The notes under the pieces are model-generated. The model made no database searches, was not told the origin of the DNA, and saw nothing but the letters and a program-made list of their open reading frames with translations. A stretch of DNA of 64,000 nt, taken from assembly GCA_028023455.1 (NCBI GenBank), contig JAQFVV010000014.1, positions 2,915,336 to 2,979,335 of the forward strand. The letters run 5' to 3'. Of this stretch, positions 1 through 11,127 are shown piece by piece. Position numbers and translations under genes: made by a program. Position 1 is the first letter of the stretch. Every line of letters starts with the position of its first letter. This stretch comes from Epiperipatus broadwayi. Lineage: Eukaryota > Onychophora > Udeonychophora > Euonychophora > Peripatidae.

Positions 1-302
1 TTTTTTTTAAATTACATGTTATTGCATTCATTAGTCTTGAGAAAGCACATACTATGATTCAATCATATTAACTTTCAATTCGTAACAATTTTTTTTATTA
101 TGTAAGTAAAATTATTAGAACTTAAATATTTTAAGATTATTTCTTGAATTAAATAATGTAAGACAGAAATTTTAAAAACATTTAAAATAAATTGTTAAAC
201 CATTAATACAGTAAGACAAAAAATAAAAATAATTCACTAGAGATTAATTGTTTAATAACTATATAAACCAATATATGAATCACAAATGCATATACATATT
301 GA

Positions 303-692
303 ATACATCGCTTTCATTGATCTGCTTATTTGATATTTTGCAATTGTGTTTTTTAATTTCTTGTACAGAAAACTTTTTTTTTCTGAAATATTTCAATATC
401 CTATCTAATTGAAGCTTCTGGTCTATTTTATTCTCCACCATATCTTTCCAATGAAAACAATCAATATTGCATTTTTTCAGAATATCTTTGAGGTAATTTT
501 CATAACTTAAACAGAGTTTGCTTTCTCCATAAAAACCATGTTCAAGTTCATCATAGAAAACTTTTTTTTTATTGTTAATTCATATTACATGCCCAATCCA
601 ATGAATATATGATTTTAGGAATATTGGATTTTATTGTATCACATCCATAAAATTGAAGAACATATTTATTGGTCTTGTAATCTTGCCTTTAT
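303..692 (-). pseudogene. LINE C-terminal fragment, decayed
   Basis: Read on the minus strand, about 84 codons stay open from about 560 down to 305. They contain VFYDELEHG, then LSYENYLKDILKKCNID and FHWKDMVENK. In another frame just upstream (about 692 to 585) lies TNKYVLQFYG followed by IYSLDWACNM. Together these resemble the region after the reverse transcriptase of a LINE family common in molluscs (pattern: VLxxAGxxSIxxLL, LRWxGHVxRM, VFYGELxxGKR, RYKDxLKxxLKxxNI, W). The two pieces are separated by a frameshift and two stops, so the copy is dead. There is no usable start codon. The family assignment rests on remembered family patterns; the clade is not determined. Confidence 0.62.
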
Positions 693-1150
693 ATTTTTTA
701 AAATTTTAACTATTTATGAACATGTAATTATTTGAATTAAGTGAGTAAAACCTAATGACTCCCTAAATTGAACAACATAAGATCATTTAAAAGAAATTTT
801 CATACTATTGAAATTGTAAATTATATATCTGGATTAATTTGGCATTCTGGATTTCTAAAAATACTAATTTCACATTGTTAATTTAGTTGTTAATTGTGTT
901 TTTTTCTTCTATGTACATGAAATTTTAATGACTTTATTGAAATTATGGCTATTTTAATAAAATGTTATTTTGTTTTAATGGTATGTGCATCCTATAAAAG
1001 TTAAGATAAAATTTTTTTTTTTTTGATCACATATTAATTGGGTAGAAACATATATATATATGACAGTAGATGGTGTTCTACCAAAACACCGGCAAGCGTA
1101 TGTTTTGTTTACATAAACATCAGAGCAAGCATTCACTATCTCTAACTTTA

Positions 1151-1208
1151 GTTCCACCTTCAGATCATGATTTCAAGCTATTTGCTATCATCAGTAAAGG
1201 ACAGGAAT
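1151..1208 (-). ncRNA. Type I hammerhead ribozyme motif (small array, copy 1)
   Basis: On the minus strand: outer stem I ATTCC with GGAAC (four pairs), inner stem I CCTTTA with TGAAGG (one U-G wobble), core CTGATGA, stem II TAGC..GCTT, core GAAA, stem III ATC/GAT with a 2-nt loop, and cleavage triplet ATC. All invariant core bases are present. Confidence 0.78.
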
Positions 1209-1314
1209 AAGAAACTAGATCTAAACACAAACTCTGAGCGTTTATGAAACAGTTTCTATTCAGCTTGCAAACGTGAATCTTTTAGACACGTAATGTCTTC
1301 AAACTCAGCATAGT

Positions 1315-1368
1315 CTTTCACTGATGATAGCATAGCAAATAGCTTGAAATCATGATCTGAAGGTGGAA
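1315..1368 (+). ncRNA. Type I hammerhead ribozyme motif (small array, copy 2, at the inversion)
   Basis: This copy directly follows the inversion point. Inner stem I is CTTTCA with TGAAGG (U-G wobble), core CTGATGA, core GAAA, stem III and ATC intact. Stem II carries a 5-nt duplication (TAGCATAGCAAATAGCTT), and the outer stem I strand on the 5' side is replaced by the junction sequence, so it is probably weakened. Confidence 0.65.
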
Positions 1369-1713
1369 CTAAAGTTAGAGATAGTGAATGCTTGCTCTGA
1401 CGTTTATGTAAACAAAACACGCTTGATAGTGTTTTTGGAAGAATGCCATCTATTGTCATAAATACAAGCGTTAGCAAGTTTTAACTTGTGTTTTTTTGTT
1501 TTTCATAAATGTACCTTTGAGGTCTTTCTTGCAATAATATATATTGCAGAGGCTTCTACTATGTGGTGATGCTGAACTGATATCAGACCCATGTAGCTAT
1601 CTGGCTTGCTATGCTGAATTTGAAGACATTACATGTCTAAAAGATTCATGCTTGCAAGCTGAATAGAAACTGTTTCATAAATGCTCAGAGTTTGTGTTTA
1701 GATCTAGTTTCTT

Positions 1714-1771
1714 ATTCCTGTCCTTCACTGACGATAGCAAATAGCTTGAAATCATGATCTGAAAGTGGAAC
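1714..1771 (+). ncRNA. Type I hammerhead ribozyme motif (small array, copy 3)
   Basis: Core CTGACGA and GAAA, stem III ATC/GAT and cleavage triplet ATC are present. Inner stem I CCTTCA against TGAAAG has one C-A mismatch, the only broken inner stem I in this family in the window. Outer stem I ATTCC against GGAAC is kept at four pairs. Confidence 0.7.
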
Positions 1772-2124
1772 TAAAATTAGAGATAGTGAATGCTTGCTCT
1801 AACATTTATGTAAACAAAACATATGCTTGACGGTGTTTTTGGTAGAACGCCATCTATTGTCATAAATACAAGTGTTAGCAAGTTTTAACTTGTGTTTTTT
1901 TTGTTTGTTTTTCATAAATGTACCTTTGAGGTCTTTCTTGCAATGATATATATATTGCAGAGGCGTCTACTATGTGGTGGTGCTGAACTGATATCAGACC
2001 CATGTAGATATCTGGCTTGCTATGCTGAGTTTGAAGACCTTACATGTCTAAAAGATTCATGCTTGCAAGCTGAATAGAAACTGTTTCATAAACACTCAGA
2101 GTGTGTATTTAGATCTAGTTTCTT

Positions 2125-2182
2125 ATTCCTGTCCTTCACTGATGATAGCAAATAGCTTGAAATCATGATCTGAAGGTGGAAC
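2125..2182 (+). ncRNA. Type I hammerhead ribozyme motif (small array, copy 4)
   Basis: Inner stem I is CCTTCA with TGAAGG, fully paired. In the large array the same stem is CTTTCA with TGAAAG, so one base pair has changed on both sides (C-G to U-A). The core CTGATGA and GAAA is canonical. This is the best-preserved copy in the small array. Confidence 0.82.
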
Positions 2183-2334
2183 TAAAGTTAGAGATAGTGA
2201 ATGCTTGCTCTGACGTTTATGTAAACAAAACCTACACTTGACGGTGTTTTTGGTAGAATGCCATCTATTGTCATAAATACAAGCGTTAGCAAGTTTTAAC
2301 TTGTGTTTTTTTGTTTTATATATATATAATAACT

Positions 2335-3465
2335 CACAGATTAAAAGATACAAACCAGCAACCAAATTAAAGAAAATTTAGTGAGATAGCATAAAACAGA
2401 CTTTACCATGATGGCTATTCATGAAATTAATAAATATATTTATGAGGATTGCATCTGTATACAATGAAAGACATAAATAGGTCAGAAAATTTCATGAAAA
2501 AATCAAGGATTTATAATTAATGATCATAGAGAATTGCATGGATTAATAATTCCACAAATCATGTTTTTCAGAATTCTATATAATGTCCATATCACACCCG
2601 TGTCTTGCATAATTTGCATAAGGATTTTCCACACAAAAAAAAATAATGTGTTATTGAACCTATTAATCAAAATCAGTATGCAGAAGTAATTAAAATCTTG
2701 TTCAGAGATGAAACAATCTTCAATTTATGTGAAAACGGTAATCATTACAACCATCACATTTAGATGGCTCAAAAACAAACTGAAGTTTTTAAATGAAATT
2801 GAGATATAATTAAAGTGAATATATCTTTGTATGTCTAAAGCAAAAGTTTAAGAACTTTTTTTAATGGTCACAATTTAACTATGTATTGAATGTGCTGAAT
2901 AATTTCTCAAATTTCAACATCAGGTTGGTATTTTTGGCAGTAAATTTTTTCATTAGGATGAATTCTTTGCTGTTATACAACAATTAGCTACTGTTATCTT
3001 TGTAAGTATTTTTTTTGGTCATTGGTTAGTTGTTAATGATCAATCTTATAGATTTTTTTTTTGCTCAGGATTTTATTGGGTTTGAATTATACTGTAGAAG
3101 AATTATAAATGTCTGATCTTTGAAATTGCATTAATGAAATGGTTCAATAGATAACTAAAATTCACAAGCCTATGGTCCATGAAATAATTGATCACTTTGA
3201 AGTCTTAATAGTTAAATTAGGCTCAAACAGTATTATTTTGTTTAAATATTGCTAATGATATGGGTGATGTTCATTACACATATAATCATAACCATATACA
3301 GATAAGTCATTTTATGTATTGCAATGTTGGTGTATAACTCTTATCACATTTTCTTTGAAAATAATTCAGATATTCCATGTTCTGGAGAAATTATATATAT
3401 ATGTGTGTGTGTGTGCATGTGTGTGTAATATAAATAAAATGACCATTAATTAAAACAAAATTGTA
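2335..3465. other. AT-rich stretch, no gene seen
   Basis: I see no coding or RNA signal. It holds a mixed TA/TG microsatellite at about 3395-3428 and several A or T runs. Confidence 0.6.
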
Positions 3466-3924
3466 ATTATAATTGAAATAATAAATTTAATGGTTTACAA
3501 ACTATTATAAACAATGCTTAAATCCACAGAAGTACTTTCGATTAATTTCCTAAACCTGCCTCAACTGCCATTAAATTAAAAAAAATAAGCGGAAGCAAAC
3601 ATCATCAATTCAAATCCCACGAATCTTGTATTTTAATGTTAGCAGCTTGTCTATTTATTAAATGCATTTTATTCCTATTTATAAAAATTAAAGAGGCAAT
3701 TTTTATAAATAGTAATAAAATGCATTTACTAAATAGACAAGCTGCTAACATTAAAATACGAGATATTTGAATTGATCACTTTTGCTTCCACTTTGTTGTT
3801 GTTGTTTTTTTTTTTAATTTAATGGCAGTTGAGGCAGGTTTAAGAAATGAACAGAAAATATTTCTGGGATTTAAGGATTGTTTATAATAGTTTGTAAATC
3901 GTTAAATTTATTATTTCAATTATA
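3466..3924. repeat. 460-bp foldback (inverted repeat) element
   Basis: Two arms of about 215-225 bp are near-perfect reverse complements around a centre at about 3697 (AAGAGGCAATT). The left arm begins AATTGAAATAATAAATTTAA at 3471 and the right arm ends with its complement at about 3920. Small differences include a longer T run in the right arm at 3806-3817. The right end runs straight into TATATATATT. It resembles a MITE or foldback non-autonomous element. No hammerhead core is visible in either arm. Confidence 0.85.
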
Positions 3925-3928
3925 TATA

Positions 3929-5557
3929 TTGTGCCAAGGCCAAATTGGCACATGTATAGAAAATAATTTCATCTAATAAAAAAAAAAATTATTAAAATCT
4001 TTCGTAAAAGAGTTTGAAATAAAAATTAGAAAATAATTGATTAAAAGGGGAGAGGGGGAGTTTTGTTTAGAAAAGATAAAACTAAGAGTTCATAAAAGTT
4101 AAAGAGTGTTATTATTATAAATTAAAAGCTTCAAAATATAAATCTCTTTTCATTCAAATTGAATAAAAAAATAATATTAAAACTAGTTTTGATGTGTAGA
4201 ATAAAATTATATATGTGCGTGTGAATGTAAAATAAATGTATCAGTATTAAATATTATAAATAAATGAAAATTATATTTGAAAAACACAGCGATGGCTATT
4301 AAGTTAAATAAAGATTTAAAAAAACGACACCAGCAGTGGGCTACTAATAAAGATATAAAAACAACACGTTTATGAAGTCTATTACTAATTAAATAATCTT
4401 CCAAACACGTCAAAGGATTATCAATGAAATTTTGACAAATTTGCCAGAGGATATTAAAACAAAAACTCTATGCATATATAAATAGCCAGATTTTTATCGG
4501 ACGTGAGTGTTCAGTCTAGTTTCCAGTGACAGTCTTGTTTCAGTTCAGATAACAGTGCAGTTTATATTATGTATCTAGAAACAGAAATGCGGTGTTGAGC
4601 AGCTTTTGGGAATATACATTTTACTTCAGCCCATTAGTCCAACAAGATCAGCAAGCCCTGTCTGTGAAATAATGTCTACTTAACAGCTCAGAAATCCTCC
4701 ATCAAATATTCTACTGTCTCCAAAAATAATAATCATGAAGAATAATCAAACTCCTCAAGAAAACGTCCCAGCAGACTGGAAATATTCTCACCTAAAGCAA
4801 TAATTAAAGAAAATGAAGTTCTACGTCCATGTTTCAAAAATCCTAGGTAAAACATTTTCGTATTCTCATTGATATATAGTAGTAATTCATAAATCCTACA
4901 GAGACAAGTAACTTGAACTTTATAATCATGCATAAAATGAACTATTGATGTGCATGTTTGTGAATGTTAGATAATTTAAATGTCAAAGATTATTTTTGTT
5001 TTTCATAAGATATATATATATATTATGTGTTTATTTAAAATGTGCATGTGTTATATTAGTTTAAAAAAAAATTATAAAGATGTTTAAATTTAGTAAATTT
5101 ATGTTAGTTAATAAATTGTCTTTAAAATTAAACTTTATTTGTCGGTCAATTCTTTTTATCAATTTCCTTTTATCCATCTCTTTTACCAATTCTTTTTTCT
5201 ATATTTTATTATTGAATAAAATTTGACTGAGCTAGTTTTTGGGAGTGTTTCGAGCACTGGATTATGAGCCTACTGACCAAATATGTTGTTTATTCTTCTG
5301 AATAGATAGCTGGCGCCCGGAGTTTACTTCGAAACAAATAAAGTGTTTGGATAGTAGGGGTTTGAATCTAGCAGCCAAGGTGGGCCATTGTTGATAGTTA
5401 AAGCTATCAATAATAACTCCCATTTTGCTCAAACGTGCCAGTTCGTTCATGTAACATTTATAAGTAAACAAGATTGTAAATGTATTATGGAGAAGTTTGA
5501 AACCAGCCAAAACATATATACGTGTAAGTAAGTGGTTCTGCGGTTCGATCCGGTACA
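3929..5557. mobile_element. Possible LTR-like or terminally inverted unit bounded by TA repeats
   Basis: The left edge is TATATATATTGTGCCAAGG and the right edge CCGGTACAATATATATA, so the ends are short imperfect inverted repeats (TTGTGCC/GGTACAA) set in TA-rich sequence. Inside is a plausible pol II promoter (4475-4516). At 5311-5320 is TGGCGCCCGG, which resembles the start of a tRNA-Lys primer binding site, and at 5540-5549 GGTTCGATCC matches a pol III B box. These hints are compatible with a degenerate LTR element or a composite repeat. No coding domain was found, so the class is open. Confidence 0.35.
4475..4516 (+). promoter_or_regulatory. Candidate TATA + initiator core promoter
   Basis: TATATAAATAG at 4475-4485 is followed by TCAGTC at 4511-4516, a good match to the metazoan initiator. 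The spacing (38 bp from the first T to the initiator A) is a little longer than the usual ~31. It lies inside the repeat unit 3929-5557 and would drive rightward transcription of it. Confidence 0.35.
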
Positions 5558-5639
5558 ATATATATAAAGGATTTACATGGTGAATCCCAACTTTTGCATT
5601 CATTCTAATATTACTTCAATTACTTTATTAGACTGACCC

Positions 5640-6374
5640 TATCATATTTTTTATCCCTTCCAACAGTAACTTATCACTTATATAACTATCTCATTATGAT
5701 GAGTAGACATTTATAAATATATAAAAAATGAATGACACAGTACAGAATGTATTTTTAGAGAATAAAGATATTCTACATAAGAATTTAATTTAGCAAATCT
5801 GAATATAAAATATATATACTGTCAACTTCATGCAAAATAACCCAAAATAAATTCAGTGCAGCACTTCACTCTAACTTATATTACTAAAAAAATAAAAATA
5901 GCTCAATATGTATGTATGTTAATAGTAAGCAAAAATATCTACACATTATTTTAATTTGTCAAATAAAAATGATAAGGTATATGTGTTCTGAATTTTATAT
6001 ATCAAGTTAATTAATATTTCTTGTACATAATAATAAAGAAAATTGATCAATAATACTTTTAGACAGAAAATTATAAATATTAAAGCTACAAGAAAAAGAT
6101 ATTCACAGGTTAATAGATTTAATTAATGAGGTTTTTAAATATATATATATATATATATATAATTTAAATTCTCATACTTTAAATTTATAGTTCATGGACT
6201 TCGTAGAATTTTGATATAGATCCCAAGTTTATTTGTAATTTTAATCTCAATCATCTTAATAATATTATATATCAAATATACTTTTAAACCACTAAACATC
6301 ACATGATCATACAAGCTAATGAGTTTGAATTGAAAACATTATTGTGTTCTTATTGTGGACTCAAAGCTTTATAG
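5640..6374. other. AT-rich stretch with TA microsatellite
   Basis: No gene signal. A (TA)n run lies at about 6138-6161. Confidence 0.6.
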
Positions 6375-6399
6375 TAAGCTCATAAAGTAAAAGGTGGCT

Positions 6400-6550
6400 G
6401 CTGGAAGGTTGCATTAGATCCTAACATTTAGGTACAGTGTTCTCAGATCCAAAGCTCCTCACTGATGAAAGGCACAAGCTAGAAACTAGTCTGGTGATAT
6501 TGGATGAGTAAGCAATAGACAGGGATTTTGTGCACAAACCTTTCTGCATC
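6400..6550 (+). repeat. Dispersed repeat R1, copy a (hammerhead monomer)
   Basis: This stretch is alignable with 36585-36700: shared order TTAGATC, CTCACTGA, a GGCAnAAGCT-like stem, GAAAC, GTCTGG, then GATnnnnnAGATTTT-like sequence. It contains a hammerhead-like motif at 6455-6497. It is a single copy here, not an array. Confidence 0.6.
6455..6497 (+). ncRNA. Hammerhead ribozyme-like motif (R1 family, copy a)
   Basis: Order: CTCCTCA, CTGATGA (6462-6468), AAGGCACAAGCTA, GAAA (6482-6485), CTAGT, C, TGGTGA. Stem III is AC/GT with a 2-nt loop and the cleavage triplet is GTC, the commonest natural one. Stem I pairs CTCA with TGGT(GA), with a wobble and one mismatch. Stem II is short (GGC with GCT). 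The second copy at 36620 keeps stem III with different bases, which supports the fold. Probably decayed. Confidence 0.55.
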
Positions 6551-6639
6551 CATTGATTTTACTCTGCCTTGCACTGAGTGGCACTACTATATGGAGAGTT
6601 TTGCCTCTGTGTTAAATATAATTTTACTGATTTAATTTT

Positions 6640-7740
6640 TTTAACATTTTTGTCTGGTGTTTTACATCGTTTGGTATTCAACATCTTGTAGGCAATATAT
6701 TTCATAAATATATAATTATTTCCCAAAGTCACTATTTACTAGTCAATGGGTGATTATTTTCTTAGACATTCATTATATTTAGGAAAAATTAATTTAAAAG
6801 AGAATGTCTGTTAACTGATCATTCTGATAGGTTTGGTTTATCCATAAAGTTGAAGAATACTGTGATTGGATGTGTGGATGAATTATTATAATATTTTCAA
6901 TTTACTATGGTGAATAGCTGTTCTATCATTGACTTTGATTTCAGCTTGATAAATGCTGATAAATTAATGTCTAAATTCTATCTTAATTCTTTTTTGCAAC
7001 TCTAAGACAGTGATCTTGAATCACTTAAATAATCTGACTAATTAATAAACAACACTTCTCTTTACACTATGTCAATTGCCTTTGCCATTAATCATATTTA
7101 ATAAACATGTCATTTATTGTAATCTGCTAATTACTTGATTTTTTAAATTGATATTTGTAAGTAGTCAATTAACTTTTTAAAATGATTTTTACATTTAAAT
7201 TTGTATTAAGGTCTCATATATTTAAATATTTTATGCTATAACTTTAAGTTGTTATATTAATTTTTACTTTTAAAATTTCAAACACTGTAAAATCGACTTT
7301 AAAGACTATTTCTTTTCTTTTTTTTCTCATCTTTAAATACCCTTCCAATAAAAATAATATACTATTTAGTTTTTTTTTCTTTTCATAATTATTTAATTCT
7401 ATCTTTAAAGAATTATTTAAAGTGTAGCTTTAAGGAGAAAATATTCTTTCTCTTTTATATACATGCTTGATATCATTAATACAGATACATATTTAACAAT
7501 TTGTACTTTTAACTATATCTAAGCTTTGATTGTGTACAGTAATTTTAGATCCTTCATAATATTTTTAATTCACTTATGCTCAGTATTTTATTGTATTGTC
7601 AATTTGTGTATGTATCTTAAAGGGATTTTTTATAATTCTCATTATAGATATTTTAGAAATACTTTCTATAGATGAAGTTTTATCAAAATAAACAGAAAAT
7701 GGAAGCAATTTATTTGATTTAGGTATTTAACTTTCTATCT
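6640..7740. other. AT-rich stretch, nothing recognised
   Basis: No coding or RNA signal was found. Confidence 0.55.
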
Positions 7741-7748
7741 AGAAGGCT

Positions 7749-8225
7749 ATGGATTTAATTTACAAAATAATACGATTATTTTTTTTTGGATTGGGTAATA
7801 TCATATTAGGAAAAGGAACAGTCAGCTTTTCATTAGCATTTTCCTACTCTACCAAAACTTATCATTTTTGTAAATTGAAAAATAATTCTATAAACTTTAC
7901 AACAGCTATTGAGAAACATCTTCCTGGGGTATTTGTCTCAGTGCTAAGGGAGGAAGTTCATCACATATCATATGTTGATGACATTACAGTCTTCCTCCTC
8001 TCGCTTAAATACTTGCCCAAACTATATAAACTGCTGTATGAATACACTGTGAGATATGGGCTAAGAATAAACTCTGAGAAATCTTCTACCTGGAAAATCC
8101 ATCGGGCGACAGCAATTCCTTCAAGATTCTCGGGAAAACCTCAAAACTTTCTCAGATTTCCCACAGTGCTGTCCAGATCGGCTATGAGAAGAGCACTACA
8201 AAACAGCATTCTAGAAAAAACTTAA
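7749..8225 (+). pseudogene. LINE reverse transcriptase palm fragment
   Basis: An open frame of 158 codons. The useful part starts near residue 53 (AIEKHLPGV) and contains HHISYVDDITVFL around residue 75; YVDD (7971-7982) is the catalytic YxDD box of reverse transcriptase. LKYLPKLYKLLYEY and GLRINSEKS follow, as in the segment after the catalytic box. The first ~45 residues do not resemble reverse transcriptase and may be flanking sequence. The frame breaks at 8225, and a stop-interrupted bridge (8226-8318) leads into the next fragment. Confidence 0.78.
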
Positions 8226-8318
8226 AAGGTTGCAAGTGCTCTCTCAGGGATTTACTTATCATTCCCAGGAAAGGCAGCACTGATTAACATGTTGGTGCTT
8301 CCATGAATTAATTACTTT

Positions 8319-9095
8319 ATGCCACTTCTTAAACCAATCAGGTCCTTTCAGAACACAATAAACTCAGTCTGCACCAGCATCTTGTGGAAGAGGAAAACAG
8401 TATCCATCAGTTTAGCCAAGATGCAGAGACCAAAAGACCTGAATGGGCTCGGGTTGCATGATCTTAACACCTTTTCCATTCAGAAATCCCTATCAATGCT
8501 TAAAGCAATTAATGCAAGATTGCCAGTGGACTCATTACAGGATGAGATTGAATCTACTGACATGCCACCACCCATACAAAGTAAGTGGGCCATGGAGCTG
8601 CTAGCACATGGCAACAAATTTTTCAAAGTTACGGCATCAATTATTGACAATACTAACACTTACTGGCAAGTTTACAAATACATGCATGCAAACATTACTG
8701 AGCTTGATTTATCTATCATATTATTAATCCGGAAATTAAAATTTTGCTTCAAGGAAGCCAAACATATTGACTTTATCATAAAATTTAATTTGAAAACCTT
8801 GCCAACGAATCATTTTTTGGTAAATCATAGAAAATTCTCTAAAATAGAACCACTATGCAGCTTATGTAAAGTAGTGTATGAAACTATTGGACATATTTTT
8901 ACTGCTTGCCCATTTTTGAGTCCTGCTAGACAAAATATCATAACCAGAGTACTGCCAGCTAACATGAAAATTCTAAGAATCAAGGATGCTATAATGAGTA
9001 GTGTTTTTGCTGCTATTAGAATGTTCCTGCTTTATGCTGTGTGGTTAACTAGGAATTATTTTGTTTTTAAGCAAGGAACCATGGGAGGTATGTAA
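8319..9095 (+). pseudogene. LINE C-terminal region with zinc knuckle
   Basis: An open frame of 258 codons that continues the same LINE. NTINSVCTSILWKRK and LAKMQRPKDLNGLGLHDL (about residues 13-50) match the post-RT region of L1/Tx1-type elements. Near residues 180-197, CSLCK.....ETIGHIFTACP has the C-x2-C...H...C spacing of the C-terminal knuckle. FLLYAVWLTRNYFVFK near the end matches the usual last segment. It is separated from the RT fragment by stops and probably frameshifts, so it is not a gene in its own right. Confidence 0.8.
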
Positions 9096-9599
9096 AAAAT
9101 TTATTCAAAGGACTATGTTCAGGGATTGCTTATTAACGCCAGAAAAGCTCTTTGGGGACACTTGGGGGCAACTTAGGCCACTGAATGAAGAGCCTATTCT
9201 CAGGCATGCTAATTAAAAGTAATTCAAGGTTAAAAAATAAATGGTCCAGTTAGATGGAAAATGACAAAGGATCACTGCCAATCAAAATATGGACTGCACA
9301 ATGATCATTGGCTAAGTCACTAAATGAAGAGCCAATTGTTCTGATATAAAACTAGTTACATAATAATTATAGACTAAGTTTGAATGATGAGCTTCTTGAT
9401 CTGATCATGAAATTAATTTGTCATAATAATAACTAATGTATCAAATGGGTATATTTTCTAATTTGGAAAATTATTTACTAACGATTATTATAATAAGTGT
9501 AACAAATCTAAACAAATGTATACCAACAAGATTTATATTGTAATTATACATGTATTTTTCTTAATAAAAAAAAAAAACTAAAATATTAAAAAGAAGACT

Positions 9600-11120
9600 T
9601 GTGAGAGTTCATCTCAGTTAATTAATATTGTTAGAAAAACTCATACTTTCTCCAACTTCATCTATATTAAATTACAGTTATATTTAACTTTTATCTTTTT
9701 TTCATTCAATATGTATAATAAGAACTTCATTTTACAGAATATGGAGTATAAACTTTGAAATTATTGTTTTCTATTTAGAAAACATATCAGTAGGAAATCT
9801 TGCCATAGTCTCAATGCAAAAAAGAATATTTAAAGGCAAAAAGTATCCATTTAGATCTTTAAAAACACAGAAAATTGTTTTCTTACACTTTGCATATTGC
9901 TTTTCTCCATATCATCTTTTGCTTTTTTTTTTAGATATACCTTTGTATATAGAAATAAGTTTTTATCCACATAAACAGAGACAACCTTTGTTTTTGGTGT
10001 TACCAGAAAACTATCAATTACTACTTATTGACAATCTCCCTTAGGCTAAATAAGTTTTCTTCATTATCTGTAATAATTCTTTTGTTGTGGTTTATAGGTG
10101 AAGTATTATATTTAAACATTACTGTCAAACATTATCTACATACTTGAATTGTACACATAAAATTAATGTCTTTGTTTTAAAGCAAATTTGAATTTGTTTA
10201 TTTCTTCCTTGAAGGAATGTGAAATAACCTCTGCTGTAGATTATTATAACTGAATGATAGATTGGTGGAAGTTTGCTTAACACCCTCTCATAATCTAATT
10301 CTAATCTGCAGCAAAAATAATTTTCACACTCTTATAATCTAATTCTAATCTGCAGCAAAAATAATTTTATTCCTTTTATTTGAAGACACTGCTGGAGTAT
10401 TCATTTAATATAATTGGGCAGTTCATAAACAATGTTGTTATTTTTCCATTCAATTTTATTTCTTGATTCACATCAATAGAATGTTGTTGTTTTGTTTTGT
10501 TTTTGCAGAAAAATCATTTTGCAAATATCTTAACTTTTTTTTTTTTTTAGCATAAAATAAAATAATATTATTTTTCAAGACAATACCCTTCATATAATAA
10601 AACTTATTTACATTTTAAACATTTTTCTCCTTTTACTCTTGCTAAATCTTTTGAATAAAGTAACATTGGTTTACAAAATATTTTATGTTAAAAAAAACAC
10701 CCAAGTTAAATAAAATAATTTTATATGTTTCATAATATTTATTATTATTGTTACTATTAATTGAATTGAGTTATTATAATTATTTCAACAATAATCTTTA
10801 TTAAACTTTGTTTACAAAATCTTACATAACTTTTATTGCAAGGATTGATTTAAATAGTCCAATTTTAATGGTGACATCAATTTTTTGAAATTTATGCTTT
10901 TCATATGATAGTCTCTAAATTATTAATATATATTCAGGATGTTAGTTTTTCTTCAGGTTTCCAGAAAAACAGTTCAATATAAACAAAATAGTAATGACCC
11001 ACTAACAATGTGCATCTTTATGCCAGTTTACATTAACATTTTTCCGGGCATTTGAGAAGAGACCATGTTGCAGCATAGATGTCTGGGGACAATTTTTCTA
11101 TCACTATCTTTAATGTGTAT
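9600..11120. other. AT-rich stretch with a short tandem duplication
   Basis: No gene was recognised. The sequence TAATCTAATTCTAATCTGCA recurs at 10291 and 10335 (44-bp period, two copies). Confidence 0.6.
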
Positions 11121-11127
11121 GAGGTAG

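Larger units (their letters stand above)
1058..2321. repeat. Hammerhead-bearing tandem array, small diverged copy with inversion
   Basis: This is the same repeat family as the large array at 55311-60357, in older and more diverged form. It starts right after (TA)n at about 1050 with a partial unit in the forward sense (about 1058-1314). It switches orientation at about 1314, then continues with about 2.4 inverted units; the landmark GCCATCTATTGTC recurs at 1445, 1849 and 2260 (periods 404 and 411). It ends at (TA)n at about 2313-2323. Both outer ends fall at the same unit positions as in the large array. Each unit carries a hammerhead motif. The apparent short proteins in it simply follow the repeat in both orientations and are not genes. 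Confidence 0.88.
7749..9580 (+). mobile_element. L1/Tx1-like LINE, 5'-truncated copy
   Basis: The element spans the end of the reverse transcriptase palm, the thumb/connection region, a C-terminal zinc knuckle, an AT-rich 3' UTR and a poly(A) end: AATAAA at 9563 leads directly into an A run. The 5' part, including the endonuclease, is missing. A second copy of the same family lies on the minus strand at 46602-47793. The clade call is inferred from the GLGLHDL-type motif and the CxxC..H..C knuckle. Confidence 0.8.

Noticed and set aside
1256-2365. Short frames ending YAEFEDxTCLKDSxLQAE and containing PPSDHDFKLFA on both strands
   Set aside because: They repeat because the hammerhead array repeats in both orientations. 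The sequence is constrained by RNA and repeat structure, and the frames are broken in the homologous large array.
5262-5603. 113-codon minus-strand frame
   Set aside because: It lies in the unassigned TA-bounded unit and has no recognisable domain.
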